DNA from: Candidatus Pelagibacter sp.
GTDB lineage: Bacteria > Pseudomonadota > Alphaproteobacteria > Pelagibacterales > Pelagibacteraceae
Reading direction: 5' to 3'
Length of the DNA: 64,000 nt
NCBI GenBank assembly: GCA_028408795.1
Contig: JAOOLP010000001.1
Coordinates: 51,183-115,182 of the forward strand
Of this stretch, positions 41,929 through 52,202 are shown in pieces. Within the stretch, counting starts at the first letter, position 1, and each line of letters begins with the position of its first letter. The position numbers were made by a program, and so were the translations under genes. The notes under the pieces are model-generated. The model was not told where the DNA came from, did not search any database, and saw only the letters and a program-made list of their open reading frames with translations.

Positions 41929-42391
41929 AATATCTTTTCAGTTCAATCAATAAATTTTCATAAACACGCTTTTTAAAATCGACAATTACTTTCGGCAAAT
42001 CACTCATATCTATCCATTTCCACTCAATAAACTCTGGATGTTTTGTTTTTAAGTTGATCTCACTTTCTTCTCCTTTAAATCTCACAATAAACCACTTTTG
42101 TTTTTGACCTCTAAATTTACCTTTCCAAATTATACCTAAGAGTTCTTTAGGTAGTTCATAAACGAAAAAATTATCTAATGTTTTTAGTACTTCAATTGAT
42201 TTGATACTTGTTTCTTCCTCAAGTTCCCTTCGCATAGCAGTTATAAAATTTTCATTTTTGTTTACACCTCCTTGTGGCATTTGCCATTTGTCCACGGGAT
42301 TATCTTTTCTTTTGCCTACAAAAATTTTATTATTATTGTTCAATACGATCGCACCTACACCAATTCTTAAAGGAAGGTTTTTTTTTAACAT
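41912..42391 (-). CDS. rppH: RNA pyrophosphohydrolase (Nudix)
   Basis: 159 residues. The complete Nudix box runs from G41 (GGVNKNE) to RRELEEETSI, preceded by DKWQMPQGG, the RppH/IalA-type start VGAIVLNNNNKIFVGKR, and followed by aromatic residues for base stacking. It removes pyrophosphate from mRNA 5' ends and triggers decay, and may also act on Ap4A. It is the last gene of the obgE-ctpA unit and overlaps atpC tail to tail. Confidence 0.93.
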   Translation of the reverse strand: MLKKNLPLRIGVGAIVLNNNNKIFVGKRKDNPVDKWQMPQGGVNKNENFITAMRRELEEETSIKSIEVLKTLDNFFVYELPKELLGIIWKGKFRGQKQKWFIVRFKGEESEINLKTKHPEFIEWKWIDMSDLPKVIVDFKKRVYENLLIELKRYFNSRA

Positions 42392-42394
42392 TAT

Positions 42395-43531
42395 TTAAGA
42401 ATTAAACAGTTTAAGTGCGTAATTTAATTGATTATCTTTCTCTGAATTAATCTTAAAATCACTTCCTTTTTCTTCAACCACTATATCCGGGGTAACACCT
42501 ACTTCAGAGATTGAGTTTCCAGAAGGCAAGTAATATTTTGAAATTGTAAGTCTCATTCCTCCCCCATTTCTCAAAGGAATAATTGATTGCACAGAACCCT
42601 TGCCATATGAGCTTTCTCCCAAAATAATTGCTCTCTTATGATCTTTTAAAGCACCAGCAAAAATTTCTGAAGCCGATGCAGATCCGTTGTTGATCATTAC
42701 AATAATCGGCTTTCCTTTAATTTCGTCACCTTTTTTTGCAAAAAATTTTCTTGTTTCAGAAATATTTCTTCCTTTTGTTGAAACTATTTGTCCATCATCT
42801 AAAAAAAAATCAGTTATATTAATCGCTTGATTTAGTAATCCCCCTGGATTATTCCTTAAATCTAAAATATAGCCATTAATCTTTGGATTTTTCTCGTATT
42901 TTTTTACTATATCTAAAAATTGTTTGTCACTATTTTCATTGAATGATTTTAGCCGGATATAACCCAAGTTTTTATTCTTGCCTAAGATCTCAGCGTTAAC
43001 TGATTTTATTTCAATAATTTTTCTAACAATTTTAAATTCTAATGGTTTTTTAATATTTTTTCTTCTAATGGTCAGTTTAATAGAAGTTCCGACCGGTCCT
43101 CTCATTAATTTTACTGCTTCCATTAAAGATTTACCTTGAACTTGTTCTCCACCTATTTTTACAATGTAGTCTCCTGATTTAATACCTGCTAAAGCTGCGG
43201 GTGTATCATCTATTGGGGCGATTACTTTTACTACGCCGGCTTCCATACCTATTTCAATTCCAAGTCCACCAAATTCCCCTCTAGTATCTGTTTGCATCTC
43301 TTTAAATATTTCTGGACTCATATAAGCCGAGTACGGATCTAATGATTGTAAAACACCATTAATCGCAGAGTCCATTATTTCAGACTGATCAACATCGTCT
43401 ACATAATCTGTTTTAATTTTTTCAAGAACTTCTCCAAAAATATCAATTTTTTCAAAGAGTTCGTTATTTGAGTTTCCATAAACAAATGAAGAATTGAATA
43501 ATAAAAAAAACAATAAAATAATTTTTTTCAT
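42395..43531 (-). CDS. ctpA: Carboxy-terminal processing protease (S41)
   Basis: 378 residues. A signal peptide (MKKIILLFFLLFNSSFVYG) precedes a PDZ domain (GLGIEIGMEAGVVKVIAPIDDTPA region, GGEQVQG) and the S41 catalytic domain with the Ser in NNGSASASEIFAG and the Lys in GESSYGKGSVQ. It cleaves the C-termini of periplasmic proteins. It is shorter than many alphaproteobacterial CtpA (about 440) because the C-terminal region is reduced. It overlaps rsfS by four bases. Confidence 0.93.
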   Translation of the reverse strand: MKKIILLFFLLFNSSFVYGNSNNELFEKIDIFGEVLEKIKTDYVDDVDQSEIMDSAINGVLQSLDPYSAYMSPEIFKEMQTDTRGEFGGLGIEIGMEAGVVKVIAPIDDTPAALAGIKSGDYIVKIGGEQVQGKSLMEAVKLMRGPVGTSIKLTIRRKNIKKPLEFKIVRKIIEIKSVNAEILGKNKNLGYIRLKSFNENSDKQFLDIVKKYEKNPKINGYILDLRNNPGGLLNQAINITDFFLDDGQIVSTKGRNISETRKFFAKKGDEIKGKPIIVMINNGSASASEIFAGALKDHKRAIILGESSYGKGSVQSIIPLRNGGGMRLTISKYYLPSGNSISEVGVTPDIVVEEKGSDFKINSEKDNQLNYALKLFNS

Positions 43532-43875
43532 ATAGCTGCTTTTTCCTTAGGAATTTCTTCTGACCACATTTTTTCTAAATCATAAAATTGTCTTTTTTCT
43601 GGATGGAATATATGCACAATAATATCATTAGCATCAACTAATTTCCAATCACTACTTTCTCGACCCTCAATATGAAATTCACCTAAACCGATTTTTTTTA
43701 ATTCACTGATAAGAATTTCTGAGAGGGCCTGTAGATGTCTTGAGGAAGTTCCAGAGGCGATAATCATATAATCTGCTATATATGATTTATTTTTTAAATT
43801 AATTGATTTTATATCTTTGGCTTTATTATCATCTAATATTTTTTCAATGCTATTTTTAATGTCTACAATTTTCAT
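43528..43875 (-). CDS. rsfS: Ribosome silencing factor RsfS
   Basis: 115 residues with the family motifs KSYIADYMIIASGTSSRHLQALSE, the EGRESSDWKLVDANDIIVHIFHPEKRQFYDLEKMW block and an acidic end. It binds L14 and blocks subunit joining in poor conditions. It overlaps nadD by four bases upstream and ctpA by four downstream. rlmH, which usually follows rsfS in alphaproteobacteria, is not between them. Confidence 0.94.
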   Translation of the reverse strand: MKIVDIKNSIEKILDDNKAKDIKSINLKNKSYIADYMIIASGTSSRHLQALSEILISELKKIGLGEFHIEGRESSDWKLVDANDIIVHIFHPEKRQFYDLEKMWSEEIPKEKAAI

Positions 43876-44402
43876 TTAAGTCTTTTTCTTATTTTTGATG
43901 AAGATGTATTGAAAAACTTGTTATTTACGAAAATAATATTTTTTTTATTTAAGTATTTTACCACTTTAGAATTTTTACCTTTTTTATCATACCCTTTTCT
44001 AGAAAAAACAACTAGTTTTGTCAATTTAACAATTTTTTTCCAACTTTTCCACTTGTGAAACTTTAATAAACTATCTGACCCTATAATTAAGTACAAATTT
44101 TTGTGATTTTTCTTATTAATAAAATAATCTATCGTGTGGATAGTTCTTGAGGAATTTACTATTTTATCAAGGTATAGAACATTTATTTTTTTATTTTTTT
44201 TAAGAATTTCTTTTGATTTTTTTACCCTCTCTGAAATTGAGTAAAACGGTTTTTCTTTAAATGGATTTTTTTTAGTTACAACCCAATAAATTTTTTTAAG
44301 AGATATTTTTTTTAAACTTATTTTAGAAATTTTTAAATGTGCTTCATGGGGTGGATCAAAACTACCTCCAAAAATTCCTATACCCTTTTTTTTTACCAAC
44401 AT
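43872..44402 (-). CDS. nadD: Nicotinate-nucleotide adenylyltransferase
   Basis: 176 residues. The nucleotidyltransferase start GIFGGSFDPPHEAHL and the C-terminal FFNTSSSKIRKRL (ISSTxIR-type) motif flank a short, Lys-rich middle with LIIGSDSLLKFHKWKSW. It adenylates nicotinate mononucleotide in NAD synthesis. It is on the short side for NadD (about 190-215). It follows proA after six bases and overlaps rsfS by four. Confidence 0.93.
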   Translation of the reverse strand: MLVKKKGIGIFGGSFDPPHEAHLKISKISLKKISLKKIYWVVTKKNPFKEKPFYSISERVKKSKEILKKNKKINVLYLDKIVNSSRTIHTIDYFINKKNHKNLYLIIGSDSLLKFHKWKSWKKIVKLTKLVVFSRKGYDKKGKNSKVVKYLNKKNIIFVNNKFFNTSSSKIRKRLK

Positions 44403-44408
44403 TATAAT

Positions 44409-45650
44409 TTACGGTCGAATTGTACCTTTTCCAGAGACTAAATATTTATATGATGTTAATTGGTTAATACCTACTGGCCCTCTAGGAGGAAGTTTATTTG
44501 TTGAAATCCCTATTTCACCTCCAAAGCCAAACTCCCCTCCATCCGCAAATTGTGTGGAAGCATTGTGCATTGCGATAGAGCTATTAACTCTCTCTAGAAA
44601 TATTTTTGCATTTTTATTATTATTTGTAATAATACTATCAGTATGCATTGTTCCATATTTTAAAATATGGTTAACACCTTCATGAACATTCTTTACAGTC
44701 TTCACTGAGATAATTGCATCTAAATATTCAGTTTTCCAATCTTTATCTTTAGCAATTTTTAACTTGTTATTAAATAATTTATTAATTTTACTATCAGCTC
44801 TCACCTCACATCCAGAACTTATTAAAGAGTTCACTATTTCCTTAGCGTGAGATTTCAGTGCATTTTCATCTATTAGAAGTGTTTCTACTGCGCCACAGAT
44901 ACTAGTTCTTCTCATTTTGGCATTAACAATTATTTTTTTTGCCATTTTTAAATTAGCACTTTTATCTACGAATATATGACAAAGACCTTCTAAATGACCA
45001 ATCACATGAATATTAGAAAATTTTTGAACTTTAGCCACTAATCCTTTTCCACCTCTTGGCACAATAACGTCAATATATTTACTCATCTTTGAAAGCATGG
45101 CGTCCACGATTTTTCTATCTTTTTTTTCTATAAATTGAATACAATTTCTGTTTATTTTATTTTTTTGAAGCACATTCCTAAAAATATTAGCCAGAATTTT
45201 ATTTGAGTTAAAAGCCTCTGTGCCTCCCCTTAAAATTGAGCAATTTCCAGACTTAAGACTTAAAGCAGCAACATCAGCAGTAACATTCGGTCTGCTTTCA
45301 TAAATAATTCCAATTACTCCTATTGGTGTTGAAATTTTTTTTATTTCTAATTTATTAGGTCTTTTCCATCGCTCCAGTGTTCTACCTATGGGATTTTTAA
45401 ATTTTGAAATTTCATTTATAGAGTCTCTTATTCCCTCGATCCGTTTATCATTTAATATGAGTCTATCAATTAAATGTTTACGTTTTATGTTTTTTATATC
45501 TTTTTGATTATGTTTGATAATTTGTATTTTGTTTCTTAACAACTCTTTATTATAATCATTTAAAACCTTTTTAATTCTCTCGTGCTTTACAGTTTTAAGG
45601 TCTTCAAATGCTTTTCTTGATTTTTTACCTATTTTTTCTAAATACTTCAT
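44409..45650 (-). CDS. proA: Glutamate-5-semialdehyde dehydrogenase
   Basis: 413 residues. ALDH-like fold with GVIGIIYESRPNVTADVAALSLKSGN, ILRGGTEAFNSN, the VIVPRGGKGLV loop, active-site Cys in RRTSICGAVETLLID and GGEFGFGGEIGISTNKLPPRGPVG near the end. It reduces glutamyl phosphate to glutamate semialdehyde for proline. It directly abuts proB upstream, so the two enzymes that channel the labile glutamyl phosphate are co-expressed. Confidence 0.97.
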   Translation of the reverse strand: MKYLEKIGKKSRKAFEDLKTVKHERIKKVLNDYNKELLRNKIQIIKHNQKDIKNIKRKHLIDRLILNDKRIEGIRDSINEISKFKNPIGRTLERWKRPNKLEIKKISTPIGVIGIIYESRPNVTADVAALSLKSGNCSILRGGTEAFNSNKILANIFRNVLQKNKINRNCIQFIEKKDRKIVDAMLSKMSKYIDVIVPRGGKGLVAKVQKFSNIHVIGHLEGLCHIFVDKSANLKMAKKIIVNAKMRRTSICGAVETLLIDENALKSHAKEIVNSLISSGCEVRADSKINKLFNNKLKIAKDKDWKTEYLDAIISVKTVKNVHEGVNHILKYGTMHTDSIITNNNKNAKIFLERVNSSIAMHNASTQFADGGEFGFGGEIGISTNKLPPRGPVGINQLTSYKYLVSGKGTIRP

Positions 45651-47733
<2,083 letters not shown>

Positions 47734-47747
47734 TTATTTATATATAT

Positions 47748-48002
47748 TTAATTGGGGATCACAGAAACAAAAGTTCTGTTTAGTTTAGATTTTTTAAATT
47801 TTACTTTTCCTTTAATCAAAGAAAAAATCGAGTGATCTTTACCCATACCTACATTGTCACCAGGATGAATTTTAGTACCTCTTTGTCTTACTATAATATT
47901 ACCAGGAATTACTATTTGATCACCATATCGTTTAACCCCTAAGCGTCTACCTTTGCTATCTCGGCCGTTTTTTGATGATCCACCTGCTTTTTTTGTTGCC
48001 AT
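47748..48002 (-). CDS. rpmA: 50S ribosomal protein L27
   Basis: 84 residues, normal length. The start [27 protein letters not shown] and [29 protein letters not shown] are L27. Its N-terminal tail reaches the peptidyl-transferase centre. It lies 8 bases after rplU and before obgE, the near-universal rplU-rpmA-obg order. Confidence 0.98.
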   Translation of the reverse strand: MATKKAGGSSKNGRDSKGRRLGVKRYGDQIVIPGNIIVRQRGTKIHPGDNVGMGKDHSIFSLIKGKVKFKKSKLNRTFVSVIPN

Positions 48003-48010
48003 TTAACTTC

Positions 48011-48406
48011 CTATTTTTTTATATCTTTTTTTTCAGCTTTTGTAGTTTTTTTCTTTTCATTTAATTTAGCTTCATCAATAACTTTTCCACCTTTAGCTAA
48101 AATCTTTGTTATTTGAATTTTTGCATGTCTTTGTCTGTGGCCATTTTTTTTTCTTGAGTGTTTTCTTCTTCTTTTATGAAATACTAAAACTGTTCTGTCT
48201 TTGACATTATCTAAAAGCTTTGCCTCTACTGTTGCTCCATCAATATTAGGATTTCCTATTTCAGTGCTAGTATCATCGTTTAAAAGTAAAACATTCTTAA
48301 ATTTGATAGTTTCACCAACTTTCACGTTCAGTTTTTCCACTTCTAGTATTTTACTTGCAGAAACCTTATACTGCTTTCCACCCGTTTCTATAATTGCAAA
48401 TGACAT
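48011..48406 (-). CDS. rplU: 50S ribosomal protein L21
   Basis: 131 residues. MSFAIIETGGKQYKVSASKILEVEKL and VLVFHKRRRKHSRKKNGHRQRHAKIQI are L21 signatures. A charged tail of about 25 residues (EKKKTTKAEKKDIKK end) extends beyond the usual 100-105 residue protein, echoing the extended S16 and L19. It heads the rplU-rpmA-obgE-proBA unit and has its own promoter. Confidence 0.97.
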   Translation of the reverse strand: MSFAIIETGGKQYKVSASKILEVEKLNVKVGETIKFKNVLLLNDDTSTEIGNPNIDGATVEAKLLDNVKDRTVLVFHKRRRKHSRKKNGHRQRHAKIQITKILAKGGKVIDEAKLNEKKKTTKAEKKDIKK

Positions 48407-48432
48407 AAATCTATTTTCCTTAGTTTCAACGC

Positions 48433-48460
48433 AATATAGCTCCCAGTATCATCAAGTCAA
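48433..48460 (-). promoter_or_regulatory. Sigma-70 promoter for rplU
   Basis: On the minus strand TTGACT (48460-48455) and TATATT (48438-48433) are separated by 16 bases, with expected transcription start about 48426, roughly 20 bases before the rplU ATG. It lies in the 65-base gap after gloB, so ribosomal genes are likely transcribed independently of metX-metW-gloB. Confidence 0.65.
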
Positions 48461-48471
48461 GATTATTGATG

Positions 48472-49239
48472 TTAAAAAGTGTCCTTTAAATCTCGTAATT
48501 TGCTAAAAATTTCCTGATCTGAAGAATCTTTAAGATTCAAACCCTTTTTAACACTTGCATTATCAAATCTAAAAAAAATGTTCATTTTAATCTCATCATC
48601 TATAGTAGTTGGAATAGATGGTAAATTCTTTTTTAATAATAAATTGAGCTTTATTAATTTCTCTTTTAACAAAGTATTTTTAGGATCGTATTTTAGACAA
48701 AAATCTAAATTTGATTTCGTATATTCGTGTCCACAATACACTTTTGTCTCTAGCGGAAGATTTTTCAATTTTACTAAAGAATCAAACATTTCTTTGTGAG
48801 AGCCTTCAAAGACTCTTCCACATCCTAAAGAAAATAATGTATCTCCTGTAAAGACAATTTTTTCTTTTTTAAAATAAAAGGCTATATGACCTTTAGTGTG
48901 GCCAGGTACAAAAATTACTTCAAATTCGAGATTTCCAATTTTTTGTTTTTGATTTTCTTTTAGCAAAATATCTATTCCTGGAATTCGGTCTTTATCTGAA
49001 ACAAAACCTAATATTTTTGCATTGTATTTTTTTTTCAGATTAAGATTACCATCAACATGATCTGCATGATGGTGTGTATTTAATATAAAATCTAATTTGT
49101 TATACTTTTTAATAATTTTATCACAGGACTCAAATTCTGAAGGGTCGATAATTGATACAGTGTTTGTCTCTTTTTCGTAGATTAAATAACTATAATTATC
49201 ACTTAAACACTTAATAATTTCTACTTTCATATTACCCAA
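48472..49239 (-). CDS. gloB: Hydroxyacylglutathione hydrolase (glyoxalase II)
   Basis: 255 residues. The metallo-beta-lactamase metal motif THHHADH (55-61), the second His in VPGHTKGHIAFY, FTGDTLFSLGCGRVFEG and YCGHEYTKSNL are those of GloB. It hydrolyses S-D-lactoylglutathione to D-lactate and glutathione. The start is either 49239 or the Met three codons later (MKVEIIKCL), the usual GloB start; both overlap or nearly touch metW. The D-lactate released would be a substrate for the FAD-linked enzyme near the window start, if that is its specificity. Confidence 0.93.
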   Translation of the reverse strand: MGNMKVEIIKCLSDNYSYLIYEKETNTVSIIDPSEFESCDKIIKKYNKLDFILNTHHHADHVDGNLNLKKKYNAKILGFVSDKDRIPGIDILLKENQKQKIGNLEFEVIFVPGHTKGHIAFYFKKEKIVFTGDTLFSLGCGRVFEGSHKEMFDSLVKLKNLPLETKVYCGHEYTKSNLDFCLKYDPKNTLLKEKLIKLNLLLKKNLPSIPTTIDDEIKMNIFFRFDNASVKKGLNLKDSSDQEIFSKLRDLKDTF

Positions 49240-49840
49240 CTAAAAAAATTCCTAATTTTGAAAAAAGATTTTTGATTTCTAAATTACTTTTTTTTATTAA
49301 TGATGTTTTATCTTCGTTTATTCCTAAAACCTTTTTTATTTTAATATTTTTTTCATCACAAAAGTTAAATAAATCCTTAATTGTACACATATGCAAGTTT
49401 GGTGTATTATACCAAGTATTTGGCAATGTTTTAGTTACAGGCATTTTACCAAAAAATAAAAGTTTTGCTCTTACCTTCCAATAACCAAAGTTTGGAATAG
49501 AGATAACTACAGATTTTCCTATTCTTAAAAGTTCCTTTAGTACTTTTTCTGGGTCGTAAAAGGCTTGAAGAGTCTGACTTAAAATTACATAATCAAAAGA
49601 TTGATTTGGAAATTGATGAAGTTCTGTTTCAGCATTACCTTGAATGACTGGCAAACCTTTATGAATACATAGTTGTACTTTATCTTGGTTAAGCTCTAAT
49701 CCTCTTACTTCAATATTTTTATCATTTTTTAATAAGGCCATAAGAGACCCATCTCCACAACCTACATCAAGCACCCTTGTATTATTAGATAGCAATTCTG
49801 CGATTACTTTAAATTCTTTTTTCATTTTTAAATTTTCCAT
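49232..49840 (-). CDS. metW: Methionine biosynthesis protein MetW
   Basis: 202 residues (197 if it starts at the second Met at 49825, MKKEFKVIAELL, which matches family starts better). A class I methyltransferase-like fold with VLDVGCGDGSLMALL, ELNQDKVQLCIHKGLPVIQGN, FDYVILSQTLQAFYDPEKVLKEL and FPNFGYW-like ISIPNFGYWKVR is visible. MetW works with MetX in homoserine acylation in many proteobacteria. It overlaps metX by 17-32 bases. Confidence 0.94.
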   Translation of the reverse strand: MENLKMKKEFKVIAELLSNNTRVLDVGCGDGSLMALLKNDKNIEVRGLELNQDKVQLCIHKGLPVIQGNAETELHQFPNQSFDYVILSQTLQAFYDPEKVLKELLRIGKSVVISIPNFGYWKVRAKLLFFGKMPVTKTLPNTWYNTPNLHMCTIKDLFNFCDEKNIKIKKVLGINEDKTSLIKKSNLEIKNLFSKLGIFLVG

Positions 49841-50948
49841 ACATAGAGTCTATAAAACCTTTTAATGTTTTTAAAAATTCAGGTTCATTTAACAAAAAAG
49901 AGTCATGTCCTTTATCTGAAATAATTTCTGAATATGAAACATCTGCTCCAGAAGCATTCAAAGCTATTACAATGTCTTTGTTTTCTTTGGTTGTGTAAAG
50001 CCAATCAGATGAAAACGATATTACCAAAAATTTTGTTTTTTGATTTTTAAAAGCTTCAGTAAGTCCACCTTTAAATTGCTTTGAAAGATCGAAATAATCC
50101 ATTGCCCTTGTTATGTATAATACAGAATTTGCATCAAATCTTTCTACAAATGCAAATCCTTGATGTCTTAAATAACTTTCCACTTGAAAATCAGCATTAA
50201 AACTGAATTCGTAATCTGCCTTTTCTTGCAATTTTCTTCCAAATTTTTCCTGCATTCCTTTTTCAGATAAATAACTAATATGTCCAACCATTCTTGCAAC
50301 AGCTAAACCATTTTTTGGCTGAACGTTTTTTAAGACATATTTTCCGTTGTCCCAAACTGGATCAGCCATGATAGCTTGGCGAGCTAATTCATTTAGAGCA
50401 ATATTTTGCGCACTATGGCTTGAACTACAAGCTATAGGTATGGCTGAAAAAGTTTTATCTGGAAATGTTGCGCAAAATTGCAGTAGTTGCATGCCTCCCA
50501 TTGAACCACCTGTTGCACATAAGAGTTGATTTATTCCCAAATGATCAAGTAAAGATTCTTGTGCTTTAACCATATCTTTAATTGTAATTACGGGAAAATC
50601 TAATCCATATGGTTTTTTATTCTCTGGATTAATTTCTTTTGGACCCAGAGACCCCATACAGCCACCAATTACATTCGCACAAATAACAAAGTATTTATTT
50701 GTATCTATTGCTTTGCCTGGACCGACCGCTGTAACCCACCAACCTTCTTTATTTGTAATAGGATTAGTCCCTGCAACAAATTGATCCCCAGTGAGGGCAT
50801 GAAATACAAGAATGGCGTTGTCTTTATTTTCATTTAATTTCCCGTAAGTTTCATATGCAAGAGGAAAATTATTTATAGTTTTGCCGCAATCTAATCTAAG
50901 TGGTTTTGAGACAGTATATTTTTTAATATTTTCTAGTTTTTTATTCAT
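49809..50948 (-). CDS. metX: Homoserine O-acyltransferase MetX
   Basis: 379 residues of the alpha/beta-hydrolase-fold MetX family. Visible: HALTGD (50-55), GPGKAIDT, NVIGGCMGSLGP, nucleophile S149 in ATGGSMGGMQ, Asp in FSSDWLY and His in DKGHDSFLL near the end. It activates homoserine with acetyl- or succinyl-CoA, the committed step of methionine synthesis. The ATG lies two bases after the U-tract of a terminator hairpin and has no adjacent Shine-Dalgarno; a SAM-II riboswitch precedes the hairpin. Sulfhydrylase metY/metZ is not in the window. Confidence 0.96.
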   Translation of the reverse strand: MNKKLENIKKYTVSKPLRLDCGKTINNFPLAYETYGKLNENKDNAILVFHALTGDQFVAGTNPITNKEGWWVTAVGPGKAIDTNKYFVICANVIGGCMGSLGPKEINPENKKPYGLDFPVITIKDMVKAQESLLDHLGINQLLCATGGSMGGMQLLQFCATFPDKTFSAIPIACSSSHSAQNIALNELARQAIMADPVWDNGKYVLKNVQPKNGLAVARMVGHISYLSEKGMQEKFGRKLQEKADYEFSFNADFQVESYLRHQGFAFVERFDANSVLYITRAMDYFDLSKQFKGGLTEAFKNQKTKFLVISFSSDWLYTTKENKDIVIALNASGADVSYSEIISDKGHDSFLLNEPEFLKTLKGFIDSMYGKFKNEKRI

Positions 50949-50950
50949 CC

Positions 50951-50977
50951 AAAAAAAAAGCCCAGCTAAACTGGGCT
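50951..50977 (-). terminator. Intrinsic terminator between SAM-II aptamer and metX
   Basis: On the minus strand AGCCCAG (50977-50971), loop TTTAG, CTGGGCT (50965-50959), running into nine T (50959-50951). The U-tract ends two bases before the metX ATG. It begins three bases after the aptamer, so ligand-dependent folding can decide between termination and read-through. Confidence 0.88.
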
Positions 50978-50980
50978 ATC

Positions 50981-51038
50981 TCCTATTTAGCTATATTTAT
51001 CAAGCGCCTGCAATTTGGTTAAATCAGCGCCTTGATCA
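50981..51038 (-). promoter_or_regulatory. SAM-II riboswitch upstream of metX
   Basis: Minus-strand sequence carries the conserved SAM-II elements in order: GGCGCTGATTTAACC, then AAATTGCAGGCGC, then TTGATAAATATAGCTAAATAGGA. P1 forms between CAAGGCGC and GCGCTTG with one bulged G, and the 3' GCTAAA...AGGA segment can pair with the P1 loop to make the pseudoknot that binds S-adenosylmethionine. The match to the known alphaproteobacterial SAM-II consensus is nearly base for base. High SAM should turn metX off, here probably by termination at the hairpin that follows, with the AGGA also sequestered. Confidence 0.95.
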
Positions 51039-51040
51039 GA

Positions 51041-51069
51041 TTAATACTAAATAGTCGTAAACTTGTCAA
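51041..51069 (-). promoter_or_regulatory. Sigma-70 promoter for metX-metW
   Basis: Minus strand: consensus -35 TTGACA (51069-51064), 17-base spacer, -10 TATTAA (51046-51041). The predicted start (about 51034-51036) coincides with the 5' edge of the SAM-II aptamer, so the riboswitch is essentially the whole leader. Confidence 0.8.
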
Positions 51070-51125
51070 ATTCATATGTCATGAAACTAGCATTACTAAA
51101 GCTTTTTATATATTAACTAAATGAA

Positions 51126-52202
51126 ATGAACTTACCAAAGCCAAATAAAATTAATGCAGAAAAATATGTTGCTGGATTAAGTTTGTACAAGCGAAAAACA
51201 GTTAAAATTAAACTCTCTGCCAATGAGTCGGCTTTGGGACCAAGTCCTAAAGCAATAAAAGAATACATCAAAGAGTCAAAAAATTTAAAACGATATCCAG
51301 ACTCTGAAGGTCGACTACTCAGGAAAGTACTAGCTAATAAATTTAAACTTGATCCTAAAAGAATTATATTAGGATCTGGCTCTGATCAAATATTTGAATT
51401 GATATGTAAATCATTTCTAAATAAAAATGATGAGGTAATTGTTCCTGAGTTTAGTTTTATAATTTATAGAATCTATAGTAAAATTTATGGAGCAAAGATT
51501 AAATATGCTAAAGAAAAAAATTTTAAAATATCTATTGATAATATTCTTTCTAAAGTTACCAAAAAAACAAAAATTGTTTTTTTAGCCAACCCCAATAACC
51601 CTACTGGAACAATTATTAGTAAAAAAGAATTATTAAGATTAAGAAAAAAGTTAAGAAGTAATATATTATTAGTTGTTGATGATGCTTATTTCGAATATGT
51701 AAAAGACAAAAATTACTTATCTGGAATGAAGTTATTCTCAAATTTTAACAATGTTATTATTACAAGAACATTTTCAAAAATTTATGGTCTTGCAGGATTA
51801 CGGGTTGGATGGGGATATGGTCCTAAAAATTTGATATACACTTTGAATAAAGTCAAACCACCTTTCAATATTAATCGAGCTGCCTTATTTGCTGCAGTGG
51901 AGTCAATTAAAGATATTAAGTGGTTAAGTAAAGAAATTAAGCACGTTAATAAATGGACCAAAATTTTTTATAACAATTTTAAGAGTTTAGGAATAGAAAC
52001 AAACTCAAGTTATGGTAACTTTTTATTGATTAACTTTGATAAAGTTAAAGTTAGTGCAAAAAAAATATTTTTAAAATTGGCGAAAAATGGAATATTAGTT
52101 AGAAAAATGGATGTATATAATATTAAGAACTCTTTAAGAGTAACAGTTGGAAACAATTTAGAAAATAAAAAATTTATAAGTACTTTAAGGAAGATAATTT
52201 GA
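51126..52202 (+). CDS. hisC: Histidinol-phosphate/aromatic aminotransferase
   Basis: 358 residues, HisC-type class I/II aminotransferase: KLSANESALGPSP (29-41), NPNNPTGT (155-162), D185 and the PLP lysine K218 in TRTFSKIYGLAGLRVGWG. It makes histidinol phosphate, but its pairing with tyrA (four-base overlap) suggests it also or mainly serves phenylalanine/tyrosine transamination. A -10-like TATATT at 51109-51114 would put the transcript start within a few bases of the ATG. It is divergent from metX. Confidence 0.9.
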   Translation: MNLPKPNKINAEKYVAGLSLYKRKTVKIKLSANESALGPSPKAIKEYIKESKNLKRYPDSEGRLLRKVLANKFKLDPKRIILGSGSDQIFELICKSFLNKNDEVIVPEFSFIIYRIYSKIYGAKIKYAKEKNFKISIDNILSKVTKKTKIVFLANPNNPTGTIISKKELLRLRKKLRSNILLVVDDAYFEYVKDKNYLSGMKLFSNFNNVIITRTFSKIYGLAGLRVGWGYGPKNLIYTLNKVKPPFNINRAALFAAVESIKDIKWLSKEIKHVNKWTKIFYNNFKSLGIETNSSYGNFLLINFDKVKVSAKKIFLKLAKNGILVRKMDVYNIKNSLRVTVGNNLENKKFISTLRKII

